NCBI GenBank assembly: GCA_019419625.1
Contig: DXZO01000064.1
Coordinates: 1-43,233 of the forward strand
Reading direction: 5' to 3'
DNA length: 43,233 bases
From: Collinsella sp.
GTDB lineage: Bacteria > Actinomycetota > Coriobacteriia > Coriobacteriales > Coriobacteriaceae
This document shows, one piece after another, positions 6,820 to 14,568 of the stretch. A program made the translations under genes and the position numbers. Every line of letters starts with the position of its first letter. Position 1 is the stretch's first letter. The notes below the pieces were generated by a model. The model did no database searches. It saw only the letters and a program-made list of their open reading frames with translations, and had not been told where the DNA came from.

Positions 6820-8043
6820 TTACTCAGTCGTCGACGAATCGTCGGTCGAGCTCTTGGTGACGCCCTTCAGACTCACGTTATAGGGCACGTCCTTGGGCAT
6901 GGGGTTGACGGTGATGTCAGCGTCCTTCTTGTACTGCTCCAGCCACTCGCTGTATGCAGTGCTGGCCGCCTGCGTCTTCACCACGTTAGAGACATACTTC
7001 TTGATGTCCTTGGGTACCTGCTTGATGTCATCGACCTGGTTATCGACATGGAAGTAGTCGGTGCACTTGATGACATGGTAACCGTACGTCGACTCGACCA
7101 CGTCGCTCACATCGCCCTTGTTGAGCCCCTCGAGCGCCGTCTGGTAGCTGTCGACGAAGGTGGTGAGCTTATCCCAACCCACATCGCCCTTCTTCTCCTT
7201 GGAGCCGGTGTCGTCGGAATACTGCTTCACGGCGTCCTCAAAGCTCAGCTCGCCGGAGTTGATTTTGTCCAGGCACTCCTGCGCCTTGGCTTTGGCGGCG
7301 GCCTTGTCCTCGTCGGATGCGTCGGAATCAACCTTGATCAGGATATTCGACGAGCGGCGGGCATCGTTGTAGTTAGACAGGTTCTCGTTGATGTAATCGA
7401 CGATCTCGCTGTCCTTGGGCTTGCTGGTGGGTGCCACGGCATCCTTGAGCTTTTGCTGTGCCAGGCTCTCCTTGAGCGAGTCCTTGTAGGTGTCCTCGGT
7501 ATAGCCGTAGGTCTTAAGGGTCTTCTTAAAGGCCTTGGCACCGCCCGCGCTCTTGCACGCGTCCTTCCATGCCTTCTCGACCTCCTCGTCCGACACCGTC
7601 ACGCCGTTTTCCTTCTGCGCCTGCTGAAGCAGAATCTGCTGCGTGTAGGAATCGATGAGCTGCTTGCGGTACTTCTTGGGCGTGAGGTCGTTGTCGACCA
7701 GATACTGCGCCCAGTCCTTGTCCTTGGTGTAGCCATAGGACGTGCGCATGCTCATGATCTGCTTGGTCACGGTGTCCTCGGTGAGGTTGGTGCCGTTGAT
7801 GGTGGCAGCCACGCCACCAGTGAGCTTATAGCCCGAGCTGGCGCTTTCGGTCTGCGACATCAGGCCGGAGCACGCCATGGCCGAAACGGAAAGCAGCATT
7901 GCCAGCACGCCGATAACCACCAGAACGATCTTGACGGTCTTAGACACGTACGTCTTGCGCTGCTTCTTACGAGAGCTGGAGGCAGCGCGAGTCTGCTGCT
8001 CGGGCGTCGGCGCGGCCTCGGAGTTCTTTTTCTTGTTTGCCAT
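6820..8043 (-). CDS. Membrane-anchored peptidyl-prolyl isomerase (PpiC/PrsA/SurA type foldase)
   Basis: A 407-residue protein. The first 40 residues are basic and polar, then one hydrophobic segment (near residues 38-62) acts as a membrane anchor or signal. A SurA-like N-terminal helical domain follows (residues about 80-210, including KYRKQLIDSYTQQILLQQAQ). After it comes a parvulin domain (about 230-345) with SSNILIKVDS, LSFEDAVKQYSDD, GDVGWDKL and YGYHVIKC. The C-terminus is Ser/Thr/Asp rich. It is likely to help proteins fold outside the cytoplasmic membrane. It lacks a lipobox, unlike Bacillus PrsA; the anchor is a transmembrane helix instead. ATG at 8043 has GAAAGG nearby. Confidence 0.87.
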   Translation of the reverse strand: MANKKKNSEAAPTPEQQTRAASSSRKKQRKTYVSKTVKIVLVVIGVLAMLLSVSAMACSGLMSQTESASSGYKLTGGVAATINGTNLTEDTVTKQIMSMRTSYGYTKDKDWAQYLVDNDLTPKKYRKQLIDSYTQQILLQQAQKENGVTVSDEEVEKAWKDACKSAGGAKAFKKTLKTYGYTEDTYKDSLKESLAQQKLKDAVAPTSKPKDSEIVDYINENLSNYNDARRSSNILIKVDSDASDEDKAAAKAKAQECLDKINSGELSFEDAVKQYSDDTGSKEKKGDVGWDKLTTFVDSYQTALEGLNKGDVSDVVESTYGYHVIKCTDYFHVDNQVDDIKQVPKDIKKYVSNVVKTQAASTAYSEWLEQYKKDADITVNPMPKDVPYNVSLKGVTKSSTDDSSTTE

Positions 8044-8115
8044 AGTTGGCCTTTCGCATTACGAATCGAACAAACGCCATTGTGTCACAACGCGGACCCC
8101 GCGACACACCTGGCA

Positions 8116-8220
8116 CATGGGGGACAAGTTAATCTGCACCATTTTGGTGCAAAGGGGACAGCGCTGGCAGTCGGCAGTTAGGGACGTTCCTTTTCTGTCG
8201 GCAGTTAGGAACAGTCCCCC
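8116..8220. repeat. Cluster of REP-like hairpins and a direct repeat
   Basis: The 187-bp gap between the PTS IIA gene and the foldase gene is packed with short repeats. There is a hairpin 8135-8141 with 8145-8151. A 13-base direct repeat lies at 8170-8182 and 8197-8209. Motifs of the GGGGACA / TGTCCCC class occur at 8119-8125, 8153-8160 and 8213-8220. These match the motif carried by hairpins elsewhere in the window. Confidence 0.6.
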
Positions 8221-8230
8221 AGTGCCGGTC

Positions 8231-8695
8231 CTAAAAGTGACGACGGATGGCATCAACCATGCCTTGACACGTGGTCTGGCCGAGTACATCGGCTGCGGCG
8301 TCGGCATCCATAAAGATATTCATGAGCGCTTGCAGGGCCTCGACCTGGCCGCCCGGCTCGGCAATGCCCAGATTGATAATGATCTGCGCGGGCACGGGGG
8401 CGCCCATGCCCGCCATAGCATTGAACGTGACGGGCGCGGCGGGCTTTACCACCGCGATATAGGGCTTAGCCACAAACCCCGGGTCGGTGTGCGGGATAGC
8501 GATGTTGGCCGCCGGCATGGCAAGGCCCGTGGGATAGGCGTCCTCGCGCGCGCGAACGGCGTCAAGCCAACCGGACACAATGTAGCCGCGAGGTGCAAGC
8601 TCGTCCTCGAGCCGCGCAAACACCTCATCCGGCGTCACGCACTCCCAATCAAAAAACACAAGCTCAGGCGTAAACAATGCTTCGTTATCCGCCAT
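8231..8695 (-). CDS. PTS sugar transporter subunit IIA (fructose/galactitol type)
   Basis: A 154-residue protein of the PTS_EIIA_2 fold. The phosphorylated His is in AIPHTDPGF (His69), with the usual preceding segment YPTGLAMPAANI. Such proteins accept phosphate from HPr and pass it to a IIB subunit. No IIB or IIC of a matching family is adjacent: the neighbours are purN upstream and a foldase downstream. It may therefore serve a transporter encoded elsewhere or act in regulation. The galactitol or fructose specificity is only a family guess. ATG at 8695 has GAGAGGTGG a few bases upstream. Inverted repeat 8723-8733 with 8750-8760 lies in its upstream region. Confidence 0.82.
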   Translation of the reverse strand: MADNEALFTPELVFFDWECVTPDEVFARLEDELAPRGYIVSGWLDAVRAREDAYPTGLAMPAANIAIPHTDPGFVAKPYIAVVKPAAPVTFNAMAGMGAPVPAQIIINLGIAEPGGQVEALQALMNIFMDADAAADVLGQTTCQGMVDAIRRHF

Positions 8696-8722
8696 GGGCC
8701 CACCTCTCTCACCTTTTCACCT

Positions 8723-8760
8723 GCGACGTTCTTTAACGACTAGTCATTCAAGAACGTCGC
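8723..8760. promoter_or_regulatory. Inverted repeat upstream of the PTS IIA gene
   Basis: A perfect 11-bp inverted repeat (8723-8733 with 8750-8760) with a 16-base spacer, 28 bases upstream of the IIA start on the minus strand. It has no T run. It could be an operator or a leader hairpin; the spacing to the start codon fits a 5' leader structure. Confidence 0.4.
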
Positions 8761-8770
8761 GGGTGACTAT

Positions 8771-8798
8771 CAAAACAAAAGGCGGTCACACGCGCCTT
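8771..8798 (-). terminator. Probable terminator of purN
   Basis: On the minus strand a 6-bp hairpin (8793-8798 with 8779-8784) is followed by a T-rich run (8771-8780), 49 bases after the purN stop. A competing GGCGCC-centred fold lies just upstream of it. Confidence 0.5.
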
Positions 8799-8846
8799 GG
8801 CGCCAATGACCACCCTGACCACTCAACTAAATTGTACTGTGCGCCA

Positions 8847-9548
8847 CTAGCCGCGAGGCGCATCAATTGCGACCTTGCCGCTCTCCAGCACGTGGACGCG
8901 ACCGTCGGCGAGCATCTGGACGACCTCGGGGTACAGCACGTGCTCAATCGCGTGGATGTGCTCCTCGAGCGTGTCGACATCCCAACCTTCCTCGACAGCC
9001 AGCGCGCGCTGGGCGATGATGGGGCCGTTGTCGTAGATCTCGTTGGCAAAATGTACGGTCACACCGGTCACCTTGACACCGCGCGCAAAGGCATCGTCGA
9101 TCGCATGCGCACCGGTAAAGCTCGGCAGCAGCGCCGGGTGCAGGTTGACCACGCGGTTGGGAAACGCCGCCAGCAGAGGCGTGTGTACCATGCGCATGTA
9201 GCCGGCCATGACCACATATTCGCAGCCGCGCTCGAGCAGCTCGTGCGCGATGATCTCGTCGGCGGCGATGGGGTCGGCATAGACATCCTTGGACAGCGTA
9301 AGCGTCTGGATACCTGCACGCTCGGCACGCTGCAGACCCTTGGCCGAAGGACGGCTCGACACCACGAGCTCAATCGAGGCGTTGAGCTTGCCGGCGGTGA
9401 TCAGGTCGATCAGCGCCTGCAGGTTGGTGCCCGAACCGCTGATGAGCACACCTATCTTGAGCGGCTCAGCCGTATCGGTACCGGTCGGCCGGGTATAGGG
9501 CACAAAGCCCAGGCCCTCGGCGGCAGCCATCTGCTCGTTAGCGCTCAT
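8847..9548 (-). CDS. purN: Phosphoribosylglycinamide formyltransferase
   Basis: A 233-residue enzyme that transfers a formyl group from 10-formyltetrahydrofolate to GAR, step 3 of purine synthesis. Visible motifs: KIGVLISGSGTNLQALI at the start of the fold (about residue 31), VVMAGYMRMV, and the catalytic NLHPALLPSF (Asn and His). HFANEIYDNGPIIAQ contains the conserved Asp. Compared with typical PurN (about 190-210 residues) it has an extra 30-residue N-terminal segment. The chosen ATG at 9548 overlaps the end of purM by 11 bases (ATGAGCGCTAA), so the two genes are translationally coupled. Other upstream starts would lie deeper inside purM. Confidence 0.93.
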   Translation of the reverse strand: MSANEQMAAAEGLGFVPYTRPTGTDTAEPLKIGVLISGSGTNLQALIDLITAGKLNASIELVVSSRPSAKGLQRAERAGIQTLTLSKDVYADPIAADEIIAHELLERGCEYVVMAGYMRMVHTPLLAAFPNRVVNLHPALLPSFTGAHAIDDAFARGVKVTGVTVHFANEIYDNGPIIAQRALAVEEGWDVDTLEEHIHAIEHVLYPEVVQMLADGRVHVLESGKVAIDAPRG

Positions 9549-10641
9549 CGGAGTACACGACCTTACCGGAACCCTCAACGCACTCGCCCACGCGGAACGG
9601 CTTCTCGCCCAGCACGACCAAGGCCTCGGTCACCGCAGCCTCGTCCTCGGGGGCGACGATCAGGCACAGGCCGACGCCCATGTTGAAGGTCTTGCACGCT
9701 TCGTTGGGCGCGAGCTCGGCCTGGCGCGACACGTAAGTGATGACGGGCGGAACGTCCCAGCCCATCTCGGCACCGTTACGGGTGACCACGGCGTCGACGT
9801 CGTCGGCAAGCGCGCGGTTGAGGTTCTCGGTGATACCGCCACCGGTGATGTGGGCGATAGCGTGCACCGGAGCGCCGCCGCGGAGCAGCTCAAGAATCGG
9901 CTTGACGTAGATACGCGTGGGGGCCAGCAGGGCGTCGGCCAGCGATGCGCCGCCGAGCTCCTCGAGCGGGCGGCTCAGCTCCTCGGCCTTAGCGGCGGCC
10001 TCGGGCGTGCCCGGCTTGATGCCGTCAACGCCGATGACCTTGCGCACGAGTGAGTATCCGTTGGAGTGCACACCGGTGGAGGGCAGGCCCAGAATCACGT
10101 CGCCGGGGCGAACGTTCGCGGGGTCAAGCATCTTGGGACGGTCGACGACACCCACGGTAAAGCCGGCAAGGTCGTAGTCGGCAGGAGCCATGACGCCGGG
10201 GTGCTCGGCCATCTCGCCGCCCACGAGCGCGCAGCCCGCGAGCTTGCAGCCGTCCGCCACGCCCTTGATGATCTTTGCCATGTGCTCGGCCTCAATGTGG
10301 CCGATGGCAACGTAGTCCAGGAAGAACAGCGGCTCGGCGCCCGAAGCCAAAATGTCGTTAACGCACATGGCGACCAGGTCCTGGCCCACCGTCTCGTGAC
10401 GGTCCATGATCTGGGCGAGCACGAGCTTGGTGCCCACGCCGTCGGTACCGCTGATCAGGATCGGGTCTTCCATATCCTTAAGCGCAGCGGCCGAGAACAG
10501 GCCACCAAAGCTACCGATACCGCCGATGACCTCGGGGCGGTTGGTGTCTTTGACCATCTGCTTAATAGCGTCGACGGCGCGGCCGCCCTCGGCGGTATCG
10601 ACGCCGGCATCCTCATACGTCACATGCTTGCTGTCGCTCAT
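9538..10641 (-). CDS. purM: Phosphoribosylformylglycinamidine cyclo-ligase (AIR synthetase)
   Basis: A 367-residue enzyme that closes FGAM to AIR using ATP, step 5 of purine synthesis. Motifs: GGIGSFGGLFSAAALKDM, the nucleotide-binding SGTDGVGTK, VAMCVNDILASGAEPLFFLDY, GGEMAEHPGVM and GLPSTGVHSNGYSLVR. Length is slightly above the usual 340-350. The C-terminal part has HITGGGITENLNRAL. ATG at 10641 is preceded by GAGAGGAAGG. It follows purF on the same strand after 157 bp and overlaps purN. The gap contains the purF terminator hairpin and a 7-bp GC-rich inverted repeat (10711-10717 with 10731-10737), so purMN may have its own promoter. Confidence 0.95.
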   Translation of the reverse strand: MSDSKHVTYEDAGVDTAEGGRAVDAIKQMVKDTNRPEVIGGIGSFGGLFSAAALKDMEDPILISGTDGVGTKLVLAQIMDRHETVGQDLVAMCVNDILASGAEPLFFLDYVAIGHIEAEHMAKIIKGVADGCKLAGCALVGGEMAEHPGVMAPADYDLAGFTVGVVDRPKMLDPANVRPGDVILGLPSTGVHSNGYSLVRKVIGVDGIKPGTPEAAAKAEELSRPLEELGGASLADALLAPTRIYVKPILELLRGGAPVHAIAHITGGGITENLNRALADDVDAVVTRNGAEMGWDVPPVITYVSRQAELAPNEACKTFNMGVGLCLIVAPEDEAAVTEALVVLGEKPFRVGECVEGSGKVVYSDER

Positions 10642-10759
10642 CTGAGCCTTCCTCTCCCACTACCGTGGCGCCGCGCGGGCGCCAAACGGTGCTCATAGTT
10701 GCGTTCATTTCGGCGCGCGTCACAACAACACGCGCCGTCATATCAACAAAACAGCAGAT

Positions 10760-10800
10760 AAAACCTGCCAAAATAAACCTGTCCCTAAATGGCAGGTTTT
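10760..10800 (-). terminator. purF terminator hairpin with an ACCTGTCCC insert in the loop
   Basis: An 11-bp inverted repeat (10760-10770 with 10790-10800) whose loop carries ACCTGTCCC (10778-10786). It overlaps the purF stop codon and is followed on the minus strand by T-rich sequence. The loop motif links it to the other REP-like hairpins of the window. Confidence 0.65.
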
Positions 10801-12469
10801 AGGCCTCACCGTGCTCCTCTTCCCAGCTGCGGTCATCGTATTTCTCGACCACGGCGTCGTCGTCAAAGTGTAGCGGCTTGTCCAGGTTGCGGGGCTTAAA
10901 GCCCTCCATGAATTTGTCACGGCCAAAGCTCTCGGGAATCGCCACGGGATAGCGGCCGGTAAAGCACGCGTCGCAGTAGCCGCCCTTGGGCATGACCTTC
11001 AGCAGGCCCTCGACCGAAAGGAAGGCCAGCGAATCGGCGCCAATGTACTCGCAGATCTCATCGACCGTCTTGTTGGCGCTGATGAGCTGCGACTGCACGT
11101 CGGTATCGATACCGTAGAAGCACGGCCAGATGACCTCGGGCGAGTTGATGCGGATATGAATCTCCTTGGCACCGGCGTTGCGCAGCATCTTGACGAGCTG
11201 CACCATGGTGGTGCCGCGCACAATGGAGTCGTCGATGACGACCAGGCGCTTGCCCTCGATGTTGTCACGCAGCGGGTTGAGCTTCATACGCACGCCCATG
11301 GCACGCAGCTCCTGCGTAGGCTCGATAAACGTACGACCCACGTAGCGGTTCTTGATAAGGCCCTCACCAAAGGGAATGCCACTCTCGTGCGAATAGCCCT
11401 CCGCGGGCGGCAGGCCGGAGTCGGGCACGCCGATGACCAGGTCGGCCTCGACGGGCTCCTCATGTGCCAGCTGACGACCCATGTCATAACGGCAGGCGTA
11501 GACGCTCTTGCCGTTCATGATGGAATCGGGGCGAGCGAAGTAGACCTGCTCAAAGATGCAGTTGGCAGGCTCTTCGGCGGCAGGCACGCCCTGCTCGGAC
11601 ACAAGGCCCTCGGCGCTGATGCGCAAAATCTCACCGGGACGGACGTCGCGGACGTACTCGGCACCCACAATGTCGAGCGCACAAGTCTCGGAGGCGACGA
11701 CCCAGCCGCCGGCGCGGGTGACATGGGTGGTGGCGCCAACCGTCGCGGCGCCGTCCTGCGACGGCAGCTGCGAAACGGATGCGGCATCGGCCTGGTCCAG
11801 GCCCTCGTCCACCAGCTTGCCCAACACCAGCGGGCGAATGCCGTGCGGATCGCGGAATGCGTAGAGCGCCTGCTCATTGATGAGCGTCATGGCGTAGCCG
11901 CCGCGCACGAGCTCCATGGTCTTGCGAATGCCCTCGCGCAGATGGCCCGTACGCTGGGTAAAGTAGCCGATGAGCTTGGTCGCGACCTCGGAATCCGAGT
12001 TGGAGAGGAACGGCACGCCCAGCTCGATCAGCTGGCGGCGCAGCTCGTCGGTGTTGACGAGGGTGCCGTTGTGCGCGAGCGCAATAATGACGCTATTGAT
12101 GGTAGAGAGGTGCGGCTGAGAGGCTTCCCAGCTCTTGGCGCCGGCGGTGCCGTAGCGCACATGACCCACGGCCAGCTGACCGGAGAGCGTCGACAAGTCG
12201 GCGTTGGAGAACACGCGGTCGAGCAGGCCCAGATCCTTGCGGACCATAACCGTACCGCCGTCACCCACGGCGATTCCCGCCGATTCTTGGCCACGGTGCT
12301 GCAGTGCACGCAGGCCAAAGTACGTCAGTCGAGCCACGTCGCGTTCGGGCGCCCAGACACCAAAAACGCCGCATTCCTCATGCAGCTGGTCGGAGTCCGG
12401 ATCATACGTCGACATGGCGTTCACCTGTCCCGCGGCACGCTCGGCCGCGCGGATGGTTTCTTGAGACAT
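10799..12469 (-). CDS. purF: Amidophosphoribosyltransferase
   Basis: A 556-residue enzyme catalysing the committed step of purine synthesis: PRPP plus glutamine to phosphoribosylamine. The catalytic Cys follows a propeptide in HEECGVFGVW (Cys33 with this start). Later motifs are the PRPP-binding VVIDDSIVRGTTM and the Cys residues of the Fe-S type enzyme (for example GGYCDACF near residue 511). It therefore looks like the Bacillus-type, iron-sulfur, self-processing form. ATG at 12469 has GAGGGG 5 bases upstream; a second ATG at 12415 would give a shorter, more typical propeptide. A minus-strand -10 box TATAAT is at 12511-12516. It is the first gene of a purF, purM, purN string. Confidence 0.95.
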   Translation of the reverse strand: MSQETIRAAERAAGQVNAMSTYDPDSDQLHEECGVFGVWAPERDVARLTYFGLRALQHRGQESAGIAVGDGGTVMVRKDLGLLDRVFSNADLSTLSGQLAVGHVRYGTAGAKSWEASQPHLSTINSVIIALAHNGTLVNTDELRRQLIELGVPFLSNSDSEVATKLIGYFTQRTGHLREGIRKTMELVRGGYAMTLINEQALYAFRDPHGIRPLVLGKLVDEGLDQADAASVSQLPSQDGAATVGATTHVTRAGGWVVASETCALDIVGAEYVRDVRPGEILRISAEGLVSEQGVPAAEEPANCIFEQVYFARPDSIMNGKSVYACRYDMGRQLAHEEPVEADLVIGVPDSGLPPAEGYSHESGIPFGEGLIKNRYVGRTFIEPTQELRAMGVRMKLNPLRDNIEGKRLVVIDDSIVRGTTMVQLVKMLRNAGAKEIHIRINSPEVIWPCFYGIDTDVQSQLISANKTVDEICEYIGADSLAFLSVEGLLKVMPKGGYCDACFTGRYPVAIPESFGRDKFMEGFKPRNLDKPLHFDDDAVVEKYDDRSWEEEHGEA

Positions 12470-12510
12470 GGCATCCCCTCAGAGCCTCGTATTTTGGCGT
12501 TACCCGCCTT

Positions 12511-12516
12511 ATTATA
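12511..12516 (-). promoter_or_regulatory. Candidate -10 box of purF
   Basis: A consensus TATAAT on the minus strand, 41 bases upstream of the purF start. No convincing -35 box at 16-18 bp is visible. No PurR-type operator or purine riboswitch was recognised in the 284-bp divergent region. Confidence 0.5.
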
Positions 12517-12698
12517 CGCACGGCGCGACGCGCTCCCCAGCGCATGAGCAGCGCTTTTTAAAAGCCCACTGAGCTAATAATCCGTTTTGCGGCCAAACAT
12601 TTTATCGGTCCGTCCAGTGCAAGCGCCCGCGCCCCAGATGGCCGCCGCGTCCACCGTTGGGGATTACAAAGTTGCAATTGGGACGTTCGTCCTGTCTT

Positions 12699-12727
12699 TT
12701 GGCAGGTCGGCGGCGTATCCTTATAAC
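12699..12727 (+). promoter_or_regulatory. Sigma-70 type promoter of the CmpB-like gene
   Basis: TTGGCA (12699-12704), a 17-bp spacer and TATAAC (12722-12727), ending 26 bases before the ATG at 12754. The -35 overlaps a small hairpin, 12691-12694 with 12703-12706. Confidence 0.65.
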
Positions 12728-12753
12728 CTACAACAAAGCGAGAAAGGTTCTGT

Positions 12754-13983
12754 ATGGATCGAAACGAACTCGACCCCAGCGTCCCCAGCGCCACGGAGGT
12801 CAAGAAGATCCCGCTCATCATTAAGGTGTACGCCGTCCTGTGCATCCTGTCCGGCGTGGGAACGCTCCCGTCAGTCGGCGCCTTTATGTGGCAGGTCATC
12901 ACCGCGCTCATCAACGGCAACGCCGCCGCCAAGCTCGGTGACAACACACTCGTCGCGGTCGGCCTTATCGTCGCCGGCATCATGCTCTCTGCGGCAAGTG
13001 CCGTCATCCTAATCATCTTTGGCCTGGACCTTATCAAGAACCAGCGCCGCAATGCCGCCCGTCTGTCCTATATCCTTATCGCGTTTACCGTCGTCGAGCT
13101 TTTGGTCGACGTAATGCTCCAGGGCATCGGGCCCTTCTTGCTTCGTCCCGCTATTCAGCTCGGTATCCTCATCGCGCTTTCGGCCACCGTCGACCCCACG
13201 CTGCGCCAGGAGCGCGAACTGCAGCGCCGCCTGCAGGAGATGCTCGACCGCGACGCCGCGGCGGAGGGCATGCTCGGCCGCGATGAAACCGGCGAGGGCT
13301 ATATCAAGCTCAACTACTTCAACCTGTTCTGGGTATTCTTCGTCTGCTGCGTGCTCGGTCTGATCGCCGAGGACATCTGGCACATGACGGTCGACGACCC
13401 GGGCGTCTACCAGAACCGCGCCGGTATGCTGTTTGGTCCCTTCAGCCCCATCTATGGCTTTGGCGCCGTACTCATGACCATGGTGCTCAACCGCTTCTAT
13501 AAAAAGAACCCCATCATCATTTTCCTGGTAAGCGCTGTGCTCGGTGCGAGCTTCGAGGTGTTCGTGGGCTGGTTTATGCAGACCTCATTTGGCGTGGTCT
13601 CATGGAGCTACTCGCACATGAAGCTGTTTGGCATGCCCGACCCACTCGCCGTCCTTACGGGCGGACGCACCTGCACGGGCTTTGCCTGCCTGTGGGGCCT
13701 GGGCGGCCTTATCTGGATCAAGCTACTGCTGCCGAGGCTGCTCAAGCTCATCAACATGATTCCGTGGAAGAGTCGCTACTCGGCTACCGTCATCTTTACC
13801 GTCATTATGCTGGTCGACGGCGTCATGACGCTGCAGTCGCTCGACTACTGGTACCAGCGCGTCAACGGCACGGAGCCGGATATTCCCGTCGCGCAGTTCT
13901 ACGGCAAGTATTTCGATAACGACTACATGGAGAACCGCTTCCAGAGCATGACCATGAGTCCCAAGGATGCGACGCGCGTGTAG
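12754..13983 (+). CDS. Integral membrane protein of the putative type IV ABC transporter (CmpB, PF06541) family
   Basis: A 409-residue membrane protein with two parts. Residues 1-150 carry about four hydrophobic segments without a recognised family. A charged linker (RQERELQRRLQEMLDRD) follows. The C-terminal half (from about residue 188) matches the CmpB-like family: the run NLFWVFFVCCVLGLIAED, NRAGMLFGPFSPIYGFGAV and ASFEVFVGWFMQTSFGVVSW are its typical features. Despite the family name no transport role is established and no ATPase gene is adjacent. It is the only plus-strand gene between purF and the gntR gene. ATG at 12754 has AGAAAGG upstream. A strong terminator follows at 14017-14059. 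Confidence 0.8.
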   Translation: MDRNELDPSVPSATEVKKIPLIIKVYAVLCILSGVGTLPSVGAFMWQVITALINGNAAAKLGDNTLVAVGLIVAGIMLSAASAVILIIFGLDLIKNQRRNAARLSYILIAFTVVELLVDVMLQGIGPFLLRPAIQLGILIALSATVDPTLRQERELQRRLQEMLDRDAAAEGMLGRDETGEGYIKLNYFNLFWVFFVCCVLGLIAEDIWHMTVDDPGVYQNRAGMLFGPFSPIYGFGAVLMTMVLNRFYKKNPIIIFLVSAVLGASFEVFVGWFMQTSFGVVSWSYSHMKLFGMPDPLAVLTGGRTCTGFACLWGLGGLIWIKLLLPRLLKLINMIPWKSRYSATVIFTVIMLVDGVMTLQSLDYWYQRVNGTEPDIPVAQFYGKYFDNDYMENRFQSMTMSPKDATRV

Positions 13984-14016
13984 CGCCACGCAATGCCGAG
14001 ATTTTCCAACGCACAG

Positions 14017-14059
14017 AAAAGCCCGCTGGCAGACTGATTTGAACTGCCAGCGGGCCTTT
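14017..14059 (+). terminator. Rho-independent terminator
   Basis: An 11-bp stem (14021-14031 with 14045-14055), followed by a T run on the plus strand and preceded by AAAA, so it may also serve the converging MoaE-like gene. Confidence 0.85.
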
Positions 14060-14083
14060 TGTTGGAGAGTGCTGCTGCCGGCA

Positions 14084-14500
14084 TTACGCCTCGCGCTCGA
14101 CCTCGCTCACACACTCATTTTTGATGGTACCGACGAGCGCCTGCAGCGCATCGACCACATGCGGGCGAATGTCCCCGCCAATGAGCACGAGCATGATGTC
14201 GTCGCCCACGGTAAGCTCGCCGCTCGCCAGCCACACGCGCACATAGCCGATACCCGGCATCGCGCGCGTTGCCTCGATAGCGGCCTGCACCTTTTCGGCA
14301 TCGAAGCCAAACACCATGCCGCCCACCTTATGTCCAGGCGCCACGCCATCTGTCTCGACCCCACGCACCTCAGACTTAGGCGTCGCACGCACCACGCCGT
14401 TGTGTGTCAGGTACATACCGCACGCAGGCGCCGACGAATCGGCCTTGGCCTCGCGCAGCCAAGCATCAACCGAAGGCATCGATTTGCCACTTTCAAGCAT
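14084..14500 (-). CDS. MoaE-like protein (molybdopterin synthase large-subunit fold)
   Basis: A protein of about 138 residues that follows the MoaE pattern. An early GMYLTHNGVVRATP aligns with the MoaE GxVR segment. VGGMVFGFDAEKVQAAIEATRAMPGI follows, then VRVWLASGELTVGDDIMLVLIGG, which matches the family HRxGxLxVGExxVxVxV strand pair. At the end, ALVGTIKNECVSEVERE replaces the usual LKxxVPIWKKE. One of the two catalytic lysines therefore appears kept (in TIKNE) and the second lost. No other molybdenum cofactor gene is in view. Activity is doubtful; it may be a regulatory or diverged paralogue. Two tandem ATGs exist; the second (14500) has the better spacing from AAGGAG. Confidence 0.6.
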   Translation of the reverse strand: MLESGKSMPSVDAWLREAKADSSAPACGMYLTHNGVVRATPKSEVRGVETDGVAPGHKVGGMVFGFDAEKVQAAIEATRAMPGIGYVRVWLASGELTVGDDIMLVLIGGDIRPHVVDALQALVGTIKNECVSEVEREA

Positions 14501-14523
14501 CATTTCTCCTTTTTACCGTCGTC

Positions 14524-14559
14524 GAGTAGCTCATTTGGGACGGGGCTTTTTAGCTACTC
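14524..14559. repeat. REP-like hairpin with GGGACGGGGC motif, copy 1
   Basis: An 8-bp inverted repeat (14524-14531 with 14552-14559) whose loop carries ATTTGGGACGGGGCTTTTT. The same loop sequence and a related stem occur at 43060-43098. It lies in the 68-bp gap between the sortase and the MoaE-like gene, on whose strand it may act as a terminator for the sortase. Confidence 0.6.
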
Positions 14560-14568
14560 TCGAACAAC

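Noticed and set aside
12542..12750. Purine riboswitch upstream of purF or the CmpB-like gene
   Set aside because: No conserved purine-aptamer core was seen; only small hairpins and promoter boxes are present.
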